In this document: in pieces, positions 9,901 through 20,800 of the stretch
Layout: each line of letters begins with the position of its first letter
Position numbering within the stretch: position 1 is the stretch's first letter
NCBI RefSeq assembly: GCF_036669915.1
Contig: NC_089323.1
Span: forward strand, 16,122,087 to 16,186,086
DNA: 64,000 nt
Direction of reading: 5' to 3'
DNA from: Pocillopora verrucosa
Lineage: Eukaryota > Cnidaria > Anthozoa > Scleractinia > Pocilloporidae
The notes under the pieces: model-generated
The model's database searches: none
The model's input: only the letters and a program-made list of their open reading frames with translations
Told to the model about the DNA's origin: nothing
Program-made: the position numbers and the translations under genes

Positions 9901-12900
9901 CATAAACTGCGGTATTTTGAGACGCTATTATATGAAATTCGTCTCCCCCTGGGTTGTAAGGCGTGGGGTTGGTAACAAAAAATTTCCCCCAGAGGGATAC
10001 AGGGGGTATCTGCTCCACCAGGTGATTGCATGGCGGTTTATTTACAGGCACCAGGGTGCAGTCATCCCCAGTAAATACTGCGACTGGCTTTGACGACCTT
10101 ATAATGGTGCCTGTGAGATCCTGTTCAGCCAGAACTTGAAACACGTCTAAATCATTTAAAGTTTCGCTTATGATTTGACCGTTTCCATACCAATTATCCT
10201 GGTACTGTACTTTGCCGTTCGTTCGCAATGTAATCGTGACAGTGGTGTTATCCTCAATCGCTACGACCTGAATTACAGCATTGATCACTGGGTGATAAGC
10301 CGCTGCTATGTAAAACATACCAAGAGCATCCACAGGCAATCCAAGAAACCCTTCCATTCTTTGGGTCGCATTTGCTAATCCCTGCACAGACATGGGCTTG
10401 TCGGCCGTGATTCGGATACCTTTTTTTTTCTTTAGTCCTGAGGTGCCATTTGTGCGTGTATTGCTCGACAGTTGAACTATTGTTGAACCTCCAGCTGACA
10501 AGGCGTACGACTTCTCTGAAAAGTTCGTGAGAGAAGGCACGTGGACACGAACCGTGCCATTTTCGAAGCTGGATATGTAGAGTATATTGTTTCCAGAAAA
10601 GAGATACCTTGGAAGTTGAGGCGAGAAGCTCAAGACGAACTCTTTACCTCTGTAATCAACTGAGTCTGAAAGAGAACAGAAACAAGGACAATTTTATCAA
10701 CCCTTCTAGATAACGTATAGATATCACGGGAAAAAGTTACATTTTAATCACTCCCGGGAGTTATAGGGTAAAAGCCAGCCGGGTATGATAGCACGGGTCT
10801 TTTTCCATGTAAGAACAGTCTTCTTATAACAAATGTTTGCCACAAAGCATTTAAGAAGAGTTAACTTCGCTCTCCAACGACAAAACAATTGATTTCAGAC
10901 CCAATTTTGATCGCTGCTGCCTTTTATTCCTTAGCAATCTAACATTAGTATAGATATAGTGCTCTCGTACGTTTCCAATGACTCTGACAAGGAGTATTGT
11001 TTAACAATCAAGAGGTTTAACTGTTGAAAATCGTTTCAGTGATACAGTGAGACGATATAAGATGCTGACCAACGCTAAAGAACTGATTTCCTCTTCAGTT
11101 ATGAGCTCTTAGCGTGTTCCAATTAATTAAAAGGCTGTTTCTTGCGACCGACATAGGTAAACCCTTTGAATTGAATTGTTTATACCTTAAAAACTGTATG
11201 CATATTCTCCATATTGTTCTCTGCGCATTTCTTGGGGTACTGGCAAGGAAAATTTGTTTAACAATCAAGAGCTTCGTTAGTTGGTGATCACTTCCTTTAT
11301 TCTCGTGACGTTGAGGTATGATTCAGAGGTGTTACTGTACGGAAAAATTAGACGCAGGTCATACTTTTCGGTTAAATGTTACGCAGTAATGCTGAAAGTT
11401 GTAAACGACCCACAAATAAATGTTCACATGAAAGGTTTAGCGGTTTTTGGCCAAACTTGTTCAAATTAATGCCACAACACTTGTGACCCAAAGACTAACA
11501 TTTTCTGATTTAGGACCTATCCGCATTAACCTCAGGAGACGAGAACAACGCATGTCAGAAACTCGCTAACATGGAAACGAGGCCAAGAATATAAAATCCT
11601 CCTAAACGACAAAAGGTTTCCAACATAACCAATGAGTTCTTTTCTACCCATTTGTATTCATCTTATGCCATCACGTGACTACCTCCTTTGATATTCATCG
11701 TGATATATGGGTACCCAGTGGTTAAACATCAATCATTAGTGTCGTCTGAAATATATAAAAAAAATGTAGAAATACGAATCAAAATGCCGGAAGAAGTCCC
11801 GCTTATGAGTCACAAAGCCTTAATTTTTAACATCAGTACCAAGAATTGTACAGCTTTAAAGATGGAATACTCTGTCTGTACTTAATAAAGCTATTTGAAT
11901 TAATTACGCTTTCGATTCTTTACTTCAATATGACCAAGTTATTGGGATTATCAATAGGAAGTATAGGGTTCACTCTCAGCAAATGATAAAAAGAGTCTCA
12001 AAGAAAACGAATGCTAGAAGCGGCTGGGCCACAGGCAACCCTTTTGAGAGTTGCGAGGTATTAATACCCAGGACTTCACTCGGTTTTAAAGATGGCAGCC
12101 CTCCATGTGTACTTACAGCTATTTCAGGTGAGAAAGTATTTCAGATTTCCAATTTAAATATCTGTCATTTTCTTAGATTACTGACATATGAAGTGGATAA
12201 TTTTGGTCCTTATCACAAGATGCCACTGTCAAAATTAATTTTCTTTGTGATGTTTTTATGCCAGTAGATGAATAGATACGTCAGTTGTATCGAGATAGGA
12301 GAGTAAAAAAAGGAATTTCGACTTTAAAGTTAACCATGGACTGGAAGCGATGCATTATCTGGCAGAAAGCTACAGGAGAAAACTTGTAATGCCCTGCAAA
12401 TTCTCAAAGGAGAGATGCTGGCGCTAGTTACGTTTCATTATCCCTTAATATATCAACTATACTCAGCCCAAAGCCCTTCGTTTTTCGTCGTTTCCAGTGA
12501 TCGTTAAATACTTCTAAAGATGGATCAAGTGATGTAAGAGCTGAAAGCTGGCGGCGTAGCTGTCGTAGCTTCGTTGTCAATTTCCCACTTTTAGAAATAA
12601 AAGAGAGAAAGAGAGAAACTGTAAACAGCCAGTAATGCCTAAGACTTTGATCCGATTGTCTCTCTTTCTCTATTTGTTAATCTTGGCGAAGATTCTCGAG
12701 AGTTCAATTTGTCTGAACCCTTTCCCAGCGATGATATTGGCCCGGTCAAATTTCAGTCTGCGGTGATAACTTCTTGGTAAACAATAACCCAATGGTCTTA
12801 CTGTACAGTGCTTTGCCTGCAGCCCAATATGTATTTCATTTTTGCATCGATATATGGAGAAGCATCAACTTTTTGAAAACTAACTTGTATAAAGGTCAAC

Positions 12901-14272
12901 TTGTTTTGTTTAAATTCCAATCTTTACAAATCTTTGTATTTGCTGCAGCTTATTTTCAGCGTTTTTTTCCTCTCGGCCCATTTTGAGATCGAAAAGTGTA
13001 TATTATCGTCCTGTTCGTGATACAAGGCTACGCAATATCATGTATTGGAAAACAAATGCTTGACTGTATTTTTTTTTAAATTCTTAGTGATAAAATTTGC
13101 ATTTTCCGTAGACTTGTGTAAAATCTGATTTGATCAACTACATAGCTAGAAAAGAGCATTACAACACGAACGAAATGGAGGTAGTCATGAGAAGTTTTCA
13201 TGAACAAAGAAAAATGAAGGTTTTTGAGGCGGGTTATTTTTTAATATGATAAACATTTTTAACAAAAATAGTTGCTTTCCGATCTCTCACGTCTTCATTG
13301 TCTATAAGACGTATGAACTCGCCAGACCGTGATAGCCTTGTGATGAATAATAAACCGTTAGATCCACCGAAACATCCTTGAGTTACGTGCATAGTTTAAA
13401 GATCTAATTAATTATTTTGTGCTGAAATTCTGAGTAGATTGTTCTAAGATTTAGAGGAGGAATATTGCGTGTAAGAAAACGGAAATCAAACGTATCAGTA
13501 ACAGTTTCAGTTGCAAGTATTCTGTCGCTGATATAGTACCTCTTCCTTCAGCGTCACGAACAACTTTGCACGAAAGAGATTATAAATAAATGTTACATAC
13601 CGTATGTCAAGTGAAGGAAGTCACATCTCTGTTGAACATGTTTCCGAGATCAGAAAAATTGGGCAGATTAATATTAAAATTGGCATAAATCGAACCGTTT
13701 GATGATGTATTTTAAACAAAAGTTCACCCCAATTTAAATGATTAACAACTTCGTTTATTCCAAGATAAACTCGAGCTGAAACGAGCACAGCACGCACAAT
13801 CATTCATGTCAACACTTTCAGTCATTCATTCAATTTTGAGCTCTGATCATTTCAGTAAAAGCTTCCATTCGCAATTCTAAGTTTCAATAACGCTCAAGTG
13901 TTCCATCTCAAATAAAAGAACGACAGCAGTAGCTAAAACCTCTCGAAAAGCTTCAAAGGAACATTGCATGGTTGACAGCTTATTTGGCACGATTCACTCA
14001 CTGATCAGTATCGAAGAGAGTCGATTTCCGATTCTGTCACGATTATACAACAAATCTCAGTTTAAATGCAGTTTACGGGTAACATCAGCTGAGTTTATCA
14101 TTGCTTATTAGCCAGGTTGCTTATTAACGGGATTGTTCAATTTTAGAATACGTTTTGGGCTCTTACAGCTAAAGTTACATATTACTCAATGTCGGAAGAA
14201 CTTACTTTGGAAGCTACCTCGAGCGGCGAGCACGAAAAGAAATCCGACTGAGTAAATCTTTACAGCCAACAT
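6954..14272 (-). CDS. Secreted IgGFc-binding/HYR/SEA/EGF protein, right copy
   Basis: Spliced minus-strand gene; the exons keep frame throughout. E1 14206-14272 is a signal peptide (MLAVKIYSVGFLFVLAARGS). E2 8746-10665 has 640 codons with IgGFc-binding region, Asp-rich DNDCDGLTDEE motif and HYR-like region. E3 8371-8492, E4 8113-8186 and E5 7873-8021 together form a SEA domain (start SFKITNEMFS; NGSVIPRV resembles the GSVVV self-cleavage site). E6 6954-7079 is a calcium-binding EGF (DFDEC, six Cys, NTVGSYNC). About 819 residues are visible. E6 ends in a donor (GTAAGC), so at least one more exon is expected; I could not identify it, nor a stop or membrane segment. Compared with the left copy, E2 has a 21-nt in-frame gain (LQSLQLQRQ) and loses one codon. 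Extracellular, perhaps mucus or surface-coat protein (inference). Confidence 0.88.
7177..7393 (-). mobile_element. AACCCTTTA-family MITE (type B)
   Basis: Begins AACCCTTTCACTCTCAAGAT and ends GGGACTTAAAGGGTTAA. Inside are CTGCCATATCATTCTCAC-like and AAGGAGAAATTCTGTCTTGG words shared with the copies at 17535-17750, 20922-21131 and 21727-21937. It lies in an intron of the right IgGFc-like gene. Confidence 0.7.
7550..7765. repeat. Dispersed G-run repeat, copy 2
   Basis: Shares GATCATTAGAATACTAGAGA, a G-run and AATCAGGTTAATTTAAATG with the repeats at 145-325 and 8577-8700. It is intronic, between the SEA and EGF exons of the right IgGFc-like gene. Confidence 0.5.
8577..8700. repeat. Dispersed G-run repeat, copy 3
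   Basis: Contains GATCATTAGAATACCACAGA, a long interrupted G-run (about 8620-8640) and AATCAGGTAAATTTAATGG. It sits immediately 3' of exon 2 of the right IgGFc-like gene, the same position as copy 1 in the left unit. Confidence 0.5.
10666..14205 (-). other. Intron 1 of right IgGFc-like gene
   Basis: 3.5-kb intron, about 1.1 kb longer than its left-unit partner. The extra sequence is mainly at about 11430-12435, plus a short block near 12520-12660. It carries the inherited type A MITE at about 11160-11385. The extra block contains short open frames (for example 11688-11885, followed by AATAAA), but none matches a family I know and none is bounded by convincing splice sites on the gene's strand. 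Confidence 0.6.
11160..11385 (+). mobile_element. AACCCTTTA-family MITE (type A), degraded
   Basis: Counterpart of 2895-3125. Contains CTGTATGCATATTCTCCATA, TGGCAAGGAAAATTTG, CAATCAAGAGCTTC and a matching 3' end, with separate point changes from the left-unit copy. Confidence 0.6.
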
Positions 14273-14888
14273 TTCGTTCGATCTAGGTGTGGACGAAACC
14301 TTGGAAAAACTAGAGAAAATTGATATGATCACGTCCCCTTGTTCTCAGATACAGGAAGCTTGTCAAAGTGGATGTGTTTTCTCTACACCAGATATGACGA
14401 TTCAATCTCACACCCAGTCACCGGAAGTAAGGACAAAGGTGTCTCATTTAGGAACTCAGAGATTCAGAGAGCTGTCAGCTCAAGGAACAAAAATGCAAAT
14501 AAAGATCTTGATTGAATGCTTTTGAGGAAGAGTTCCAAGAAAACCAGGAAGTTTTTAAAATGAATAAGTCAAGCTCCTTTTTTATTGGATGTGGTGAATC
14601 GCAACCTTGACCACAACATACCTTGCCATAACCCGGCACATATTTAAACAGGAGAAAAAAAACGAGAAATACCATAAATAATCAGATCAAATTAAATAGG
14701 CGTACGGGGGAAAGAGTAATTGACATAACCTCCTACGCTCGCGCACAAGGGATGTTTTAACATGTCACGTAACTGTAAGGAAACTGTTCTTGTTCCACTT
14801 ATGAGGACTCTGGGAACAACAATACTTGCAAGAATGTAAGGAATGTGAAATTTGGACCAAAGAGACTGAGTCCCAACATTGAACAAAG
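14273..14888. promoter_or_regulatory. Bidirectional promoter, IgGFc-like gene / RPF1
   Basis: 616 bp between divergent start codons. Blocks conserved with the left unit include GTTCGATCTAGGTGTGGA next to the IgGFc ATG, CATAACCTCCTACGCTCGCG, and ATGTCACGTAACT about 120 bp before the RPF1 ATG. No TATA box, as is usual for a ribosome-biogenesis gene. Confidence 0.55.
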
Positions 14889-17800
14889 ATGGCGACCAGA
14901 GAGGGAAATGAGGTTGACTTTTCTCAAATTAAAAATAAGCAAAGACGGAGTTCTCTCTACCAGAAAGAAAAGCTCAAGAAAGCAAAAGAAAAAAGGGATA
15001 GAAAACGTAAACGAAAACAGGAGGAATCACAGGAAGAAGGAGAGGTAAGGCAATGAAAAAAAAAATTAACATGTAAACAGAACTGCACGTGGATCCATAT
15101 GCTTTGAGAAGGTAAACAGGGTTTCTTCTTGACTTGCATTATTCTGATCGCTTAATTTATTAATAATCAAGGTGAAAGTGTGATAGCATTTGCTTATTAT
15201 TGTGTTGGAATCAAAACATGCATGCAGTGACATGGTGTGTTATTGACTTCGAAACAGCTGTTAACTGAGATGTATGTGTTTCAAACACGAAGCTTAACCC
15301 TCTAAACCCAAAGAGTTACCAGTATCTAATTTCTCCTTACATGAATACAGCTGAATCATTCTTTAAGATCGTGAGAATAAACGATATGATCGCCAACCCA
15401 GGAAGCTTTGATCGTTTTACAAATTCTCCTTTTTAGTACAAAAGGAAATATAAAGAGAAGGATATTAAGAATATGTATTCTGATGTTAGGATATAAAGGG
15501 TTAAAATGACTGCTGTGTTGTTGAAATAGCAGTGTTTAGACTGATTGATTGAATGGCACAAGTAAATGGCAAGTGCTTTGAATGACATTGTCCTAATCTA
15601 GAATCATCCTTTCAACTCATTGCCATAGTTTAAATGTGTTTTGTTTGCTGCTTGACTAATAAATCAAGTTTAAAACTGTTGAATATAAGTATAATATATG
15701 ATGGGCTGTATCCTACATGTATTTTGATAGGTTCTTACTTATGATATATTGGAGGACAGATGCATAGATTATGTCACCATGAATAACATGTTTCTTTTAT
15801 CATATAAAACAAATGTTTTCCATGTTGTCATGGGTTTGTTCATTAATAGATCACAGAAGTTGTAAAAAAGTGGTAAGAACATCAGTGGTACACCCCGATG
15901 TGCCTTGTGTGCCACTTTTTTGTTCTAACCACATCACTGACATCACCTGTGACCTATTCATGAACAGACGCACAGCTGTTAAGCTGATTCTCAGATGTTC
16001 TAAACTGGCTCCAATTAGATGTCAAACAAAGAACATCAGAAAAGGGAAGGAGGAAATTAAAGGAAGATGGTTTGGACTCTCTGAGAATCATTCCTGCCAT
16101 GGTCAAATTAACATACAGATTCCATGATGCCATTGATCTGCTCAGAAACATGACAGATGACATTAAAATATGGGGAGAGCAAAAAAGTGGCACACAAGAT
16201 GTAGCTACTGCAAGTGTTTTACCACAATTTGTTGTCTTCTATGATTAGGGAGGGGGTATGATACAGTAGTGAGAGTGCTTGCCTCCCACTGCTGCAGCCT
16301 GCTATGGCAGAGGTTTGAATCCTGGACCTGCCATCACAGTACATGTGGACAAGAAGAGCCACCTGGAATGTCCACTATTAAACTCCCATTAATATTATTA
16401 TGATTATCTGTATTATTACTACTATACAGATCCACGGCAACATGGAATCTACATGTTTTGGATGATAAAAAAACAAAATGTTGTTAACAATGATGTCATC
16501 TATGTGTCTGTCTTCCAACAGACCTTAAATAAGAACCACTCAAAATGTGTGTATAATTCAGCTCATCATGTAAAGGGTAGTTTCAAACTCTAAATGTGAC
16601 ATGTTTCATAACAGCCTAAACCAAAGCAAGTTCCAAGAACTATTGACAACACTCGAGTTGCTGATGAGACCATTGTAGAGCCACAGGATGAGGAGGTAAG
16701 ATACTTGCCAAATTAAATTGTAATAATTACAATGATATATAATAATATATTGTAGGTAACAAATTCCTTAGCCTGTACTTGAGTTTTAGACACACCAGTA
16801 TTTAGAAATTTGTAGTAATGAGCAGAATAATTTGCCATTTGTGAATTTGTATGTGCTATTATTACAGTTATGGCAAGGGCAAATTATTAAGAGAGTGTTT
16901 ATAATTACACAGGTCTTAAATGATGAAGAAACTGATGAGTTTGCGGCATACTTTAGATGCGAGGTAGTACCCAAGGTCCTTATCACATCAAGTGACAGAT
17001 CAAAAGTGGTATGTTTGAATATGAATACTGAATTTTAAATGTTATGTTATTTTGCTGATTCCTTGTATTCCTTGGAGTAATCAGATGATACATTCTCCCA
17101 ACAGTTTTAATACCTTTTCAGGGTTGTTAAAACGGTTCTGAGTAAGGGGACTGTGGTACAAAGTAGGCAGCACTAAACAGTTTCATTCCCATCAATATCA
17201 TGCTTCTGTGTTAAATATTGAGCCATGAGCATTCAGAAGAGTCAGCTGGCTTATTTGACACTCCAGCCTGCTCTACCCCTGAAAAAAGTTTTGCAAACAG
17301 TCAGCAAAGAAGTAAAACATTGTTAGCAAGGGAAATAACGTTTGGGATCTTACAAGTGAAAGGATTATTTTGAGAACTGATATGATATGGATCTTTGACA
17401 TTCTAGGAACTAAATAATGGAAGAATGGAAAGCAAAACTGTTAAACATTCCCTAAAGCCCTCATTTTCAAAATGAACACAAGTTAAATAGCTGTTTTGTT
17501 AAATTTAATTGTATTTTCTTCATAACAAAAAAAATTCTTAACCACTGAACTCCCATGAATGACCAAGACAGAATTTCTCCTTACAATATCAATGCAATAT
17601 CAACCAGATAAGTGATGAGAATAAAGCAAAGTATCAATTTGGGGATAATTAGTTGATTCGATACTAAATTCTCAGAATTAACATTACAAGAATTGTATGG
17701 TTGACAGTAAGGAGAATTACAAATTTGATCTGGGAGTTAAGGGTTTAATTTTCATTGTATGAAGACAGGGGCTTGCTTAATGATAACATCAACACATAGT

Positions 17801-20800
17801 GAATGAGTTAGAACATTGAAGTTCCACAAATATGTTTACCTTAGTCTCTCATTTATTCAGTGAATTTGTTTTACTGTTGTCTCTAGAAAACAGTACAGTT
17901 TATGAAGGAACTTCAACACATCATCCCAAATTCCGAGGTCCGTGTTCGGAAGGGTATAGATTTGAAGAAAATTATTCCTCAAGCTAAGGAAAAAGGATTT
18001 ACAGCTCTTGTTGTTGTCAATGAAGACAAAAAAATGCCAAGTATCCTTTTTCATCAGTGTGGGATATGATGTTTGAGGGAGAAATCTGTTGACTGCATTT
18101 TCACAGAGGAGGATGGCTAAGGCCTTAAGCCCGAAATTATTATATTACATGTAAAATTTCTTTCCTTTCTAAGAAAGGTTCAGAAAAGAAGATTTGAAGT
18201 CTTCCCTTTTAAGCTTGTGATGCATGAAATACTGTTTGACATACATGTGATACATATATGTCTTGAGTATTTCTTAAAATTTTGGTGTGAAATGGGAGTA
18301 AGACTCCCTTTACTAGTCCACATGGAGGTTGGTGTCTCTAGACTCTGTAAGGGATAAGGGGAGGGGAGGGTCAGCTTCATAGACTTCTACACCTATGGCC
18401 AGTATGATCATCTTAATTCTTAGGGGTTAAAGCTGCAGATTGCTGTATTGCTTTACCTCCCACAGATGTTATTAATAGAAAGTATTAAGCACTCAAAGTT
18501 AAAATGATGTCTTGTAAACCCTTTCTGGAAAATGATAAATATCAAAGTACTTCTGCTTCTGGAAATAAGTGGTTTGAAGTGGAGAACACCTCATGTAAAA
18601 ACCTTTTCACTTTAAATATTTTTTTCAAGGAACAAAAATTTGGGGTTGTCTTAGTTTGAAGAATTTTAAAGGTCATCTGTAATATCTTTGCTTAGGAGCT
18701 CTCTCCAAGATCTCTACATGAGTGGTTTTGTCTGTGTTTTCCCCTAACAAAATGTTTTTAGATGGAATAGTGATAAGTCATTTACCAGATGGACCAACTG
18801 CACACTTTAAATTGACCAGCGTGAAACTTGGCAGGACAATCAAGGTGAGGCATGTTACAAAAACTAATATTCTTCCCTCAGATGGTTTAATCCTTTACAC
18901 CCTAACATCGGTTTGCGTATTCTCCATACTGTTCTCTATACATTTCCTATGATACTTATAAGGAGAGTTTGTCATACAATCAGGCGCTTTTTCGAGTTTG
19001 CTATCATTTCATTTATTCCCTTAATGTAAATGTTTGATTCAGGGGTGATACTGTTGGGAGGAACCAGATGCTTATCCAACCCTAGGGGTTAAAAGGTTAA
19101 ATGAGGAAGTCATTCCATTTTTCCATTTTTGCAAAAAGCCTCGTAGAGTATTGTTACTGCTCCTGCTACTGAGAAAATGGTTTAACAAAAGGGAAAAGGA
19201 AAATCAGTTAAGGTTTTTCTGATGTTGTTTTCAGGACATCTAGAAAAAAAAAACAATTAGAGAGGTAGAGATCAAATTATAAACTAATTTACAAATATTA
19301 TAACTGCATTTCTCTGAAGCATAGTATTATTTAATTATACATGACTTAATGTGGAAGACATGGTGGTGTAATATTTAGTGTGTTGGATTCTGGGTGGAGA
19401 GGTCTGGGTTCAAGAACCGGCTAATCCTTGTGTTGTGTTCTTGGGCAGATCACTCCACTCTCACCATGCCTCTCTCCACCCAGATGTACCTGGGACTGGG
19501 TACTGGTGAATTGTCAGGGAAGCCTGATGAAATGCAAGGGGGAAACCCTGTGATGGACCAGCATCCTATCCAAGGGGGAGTGGTGATACTGCTAGTTGCT
19601 TTACGCTAAGGAAACTGGGATAAGCCAGGCTGGCTGAGCCACCTGGTACAAGTACAGAATTAACTGTAACCACTTTATGCAGAGGTAGAGGAGCTGCATA
19701 AGACTAGGTTTAATTTTGACATGAAATGAAATAAAGCTTGTTGTTGTGCTTCACAAAGGTTTATGTATTTTCTTTCAGAACCATGGTCGTAAGACAAGCC
19801 ACAGACCAGAGGTTATACTCAATAACTTTAGCACACGTCTTGGTCATTCTGTGGCTCGTCTTCTAGCTGCCCTCTTCCCTCATGATCCCCAGTTTCAAGG
19901 CAGACAGTGTGTTACTTTTCATAACCAGCGAGACTTCATTTTCTTTAGACATCACAGGTAATCACTTCAAGTTTGATGAAGCATCATAAAGGGGATTTAG
20001 GGTTACAGTCCTTTTAAAAAAATTTATCCTCCTTACAGGGCTGTGGAAATCTGCTTTACAATGACCTGGTTAAGAAAATACAGCATAGTTTTTACATCTC
20101 CCCTTTGCAATGCCATATTATAATTTTTGTGCCCCATAAATTTTGAAATTGCATGTTTCACCTGTAATCCATTTAACAAATAGATTTTATGTCGCCATGT
20201 GTCTGTACAGTAATCGATCACACGTGATGTTGAAATGTGGAAAGAACAAGAAAGTGGCTTATGGGGCAGAGACAAGTGAGTCACTTATTAAATGCTTTTA
20301 CCACATTTTGACATCTTCTGTGACCTATTACTTATCAACAGACCCACAGCAACTTGGAAAGTTTTTGTTTGAAATTAAAAAAAGCCAAAAATTGTTAATG
20401 ATGACATCATCTTTGCATCTGTCCTGCAATAGATCATTAGTGAGAACTAATCAAATTGTGAAGGAGATTCAGCTTATTATGTAGTTGAGTTTTCTCCATC
20501 CTTAACCTTCCCTGATCCTTAGAGGAGGCAGCATGGCTGAGTGGTAAGGGTGCTGGACTTGTAATCTGGGCATCCCAGGTTCAAGTCCTCCACCCTGCTC
20601 CTCTCAGGATTTTTTCTTGGTAAACCTGAGTTCAATTCCTCTGCTGCGCTGTGTAAATAGCCAACTTGTCTGCCTCCTACCAGTTGGCATTTTCAAGCAC
20701 TCTATGTTTATTTCAGTCATTGTAAAGCACTATTGGATGGTGATAGAAATAGTGCTATATAAATAAAGCATTTATTGATATATTATTTATTATTTAATAT

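Noticed and set aside
20524-20596. Possible tRNA-Thr gene
   Set aside because: A and B boxes are present, but a long SINE body follows and the acceptor stem does not close well.
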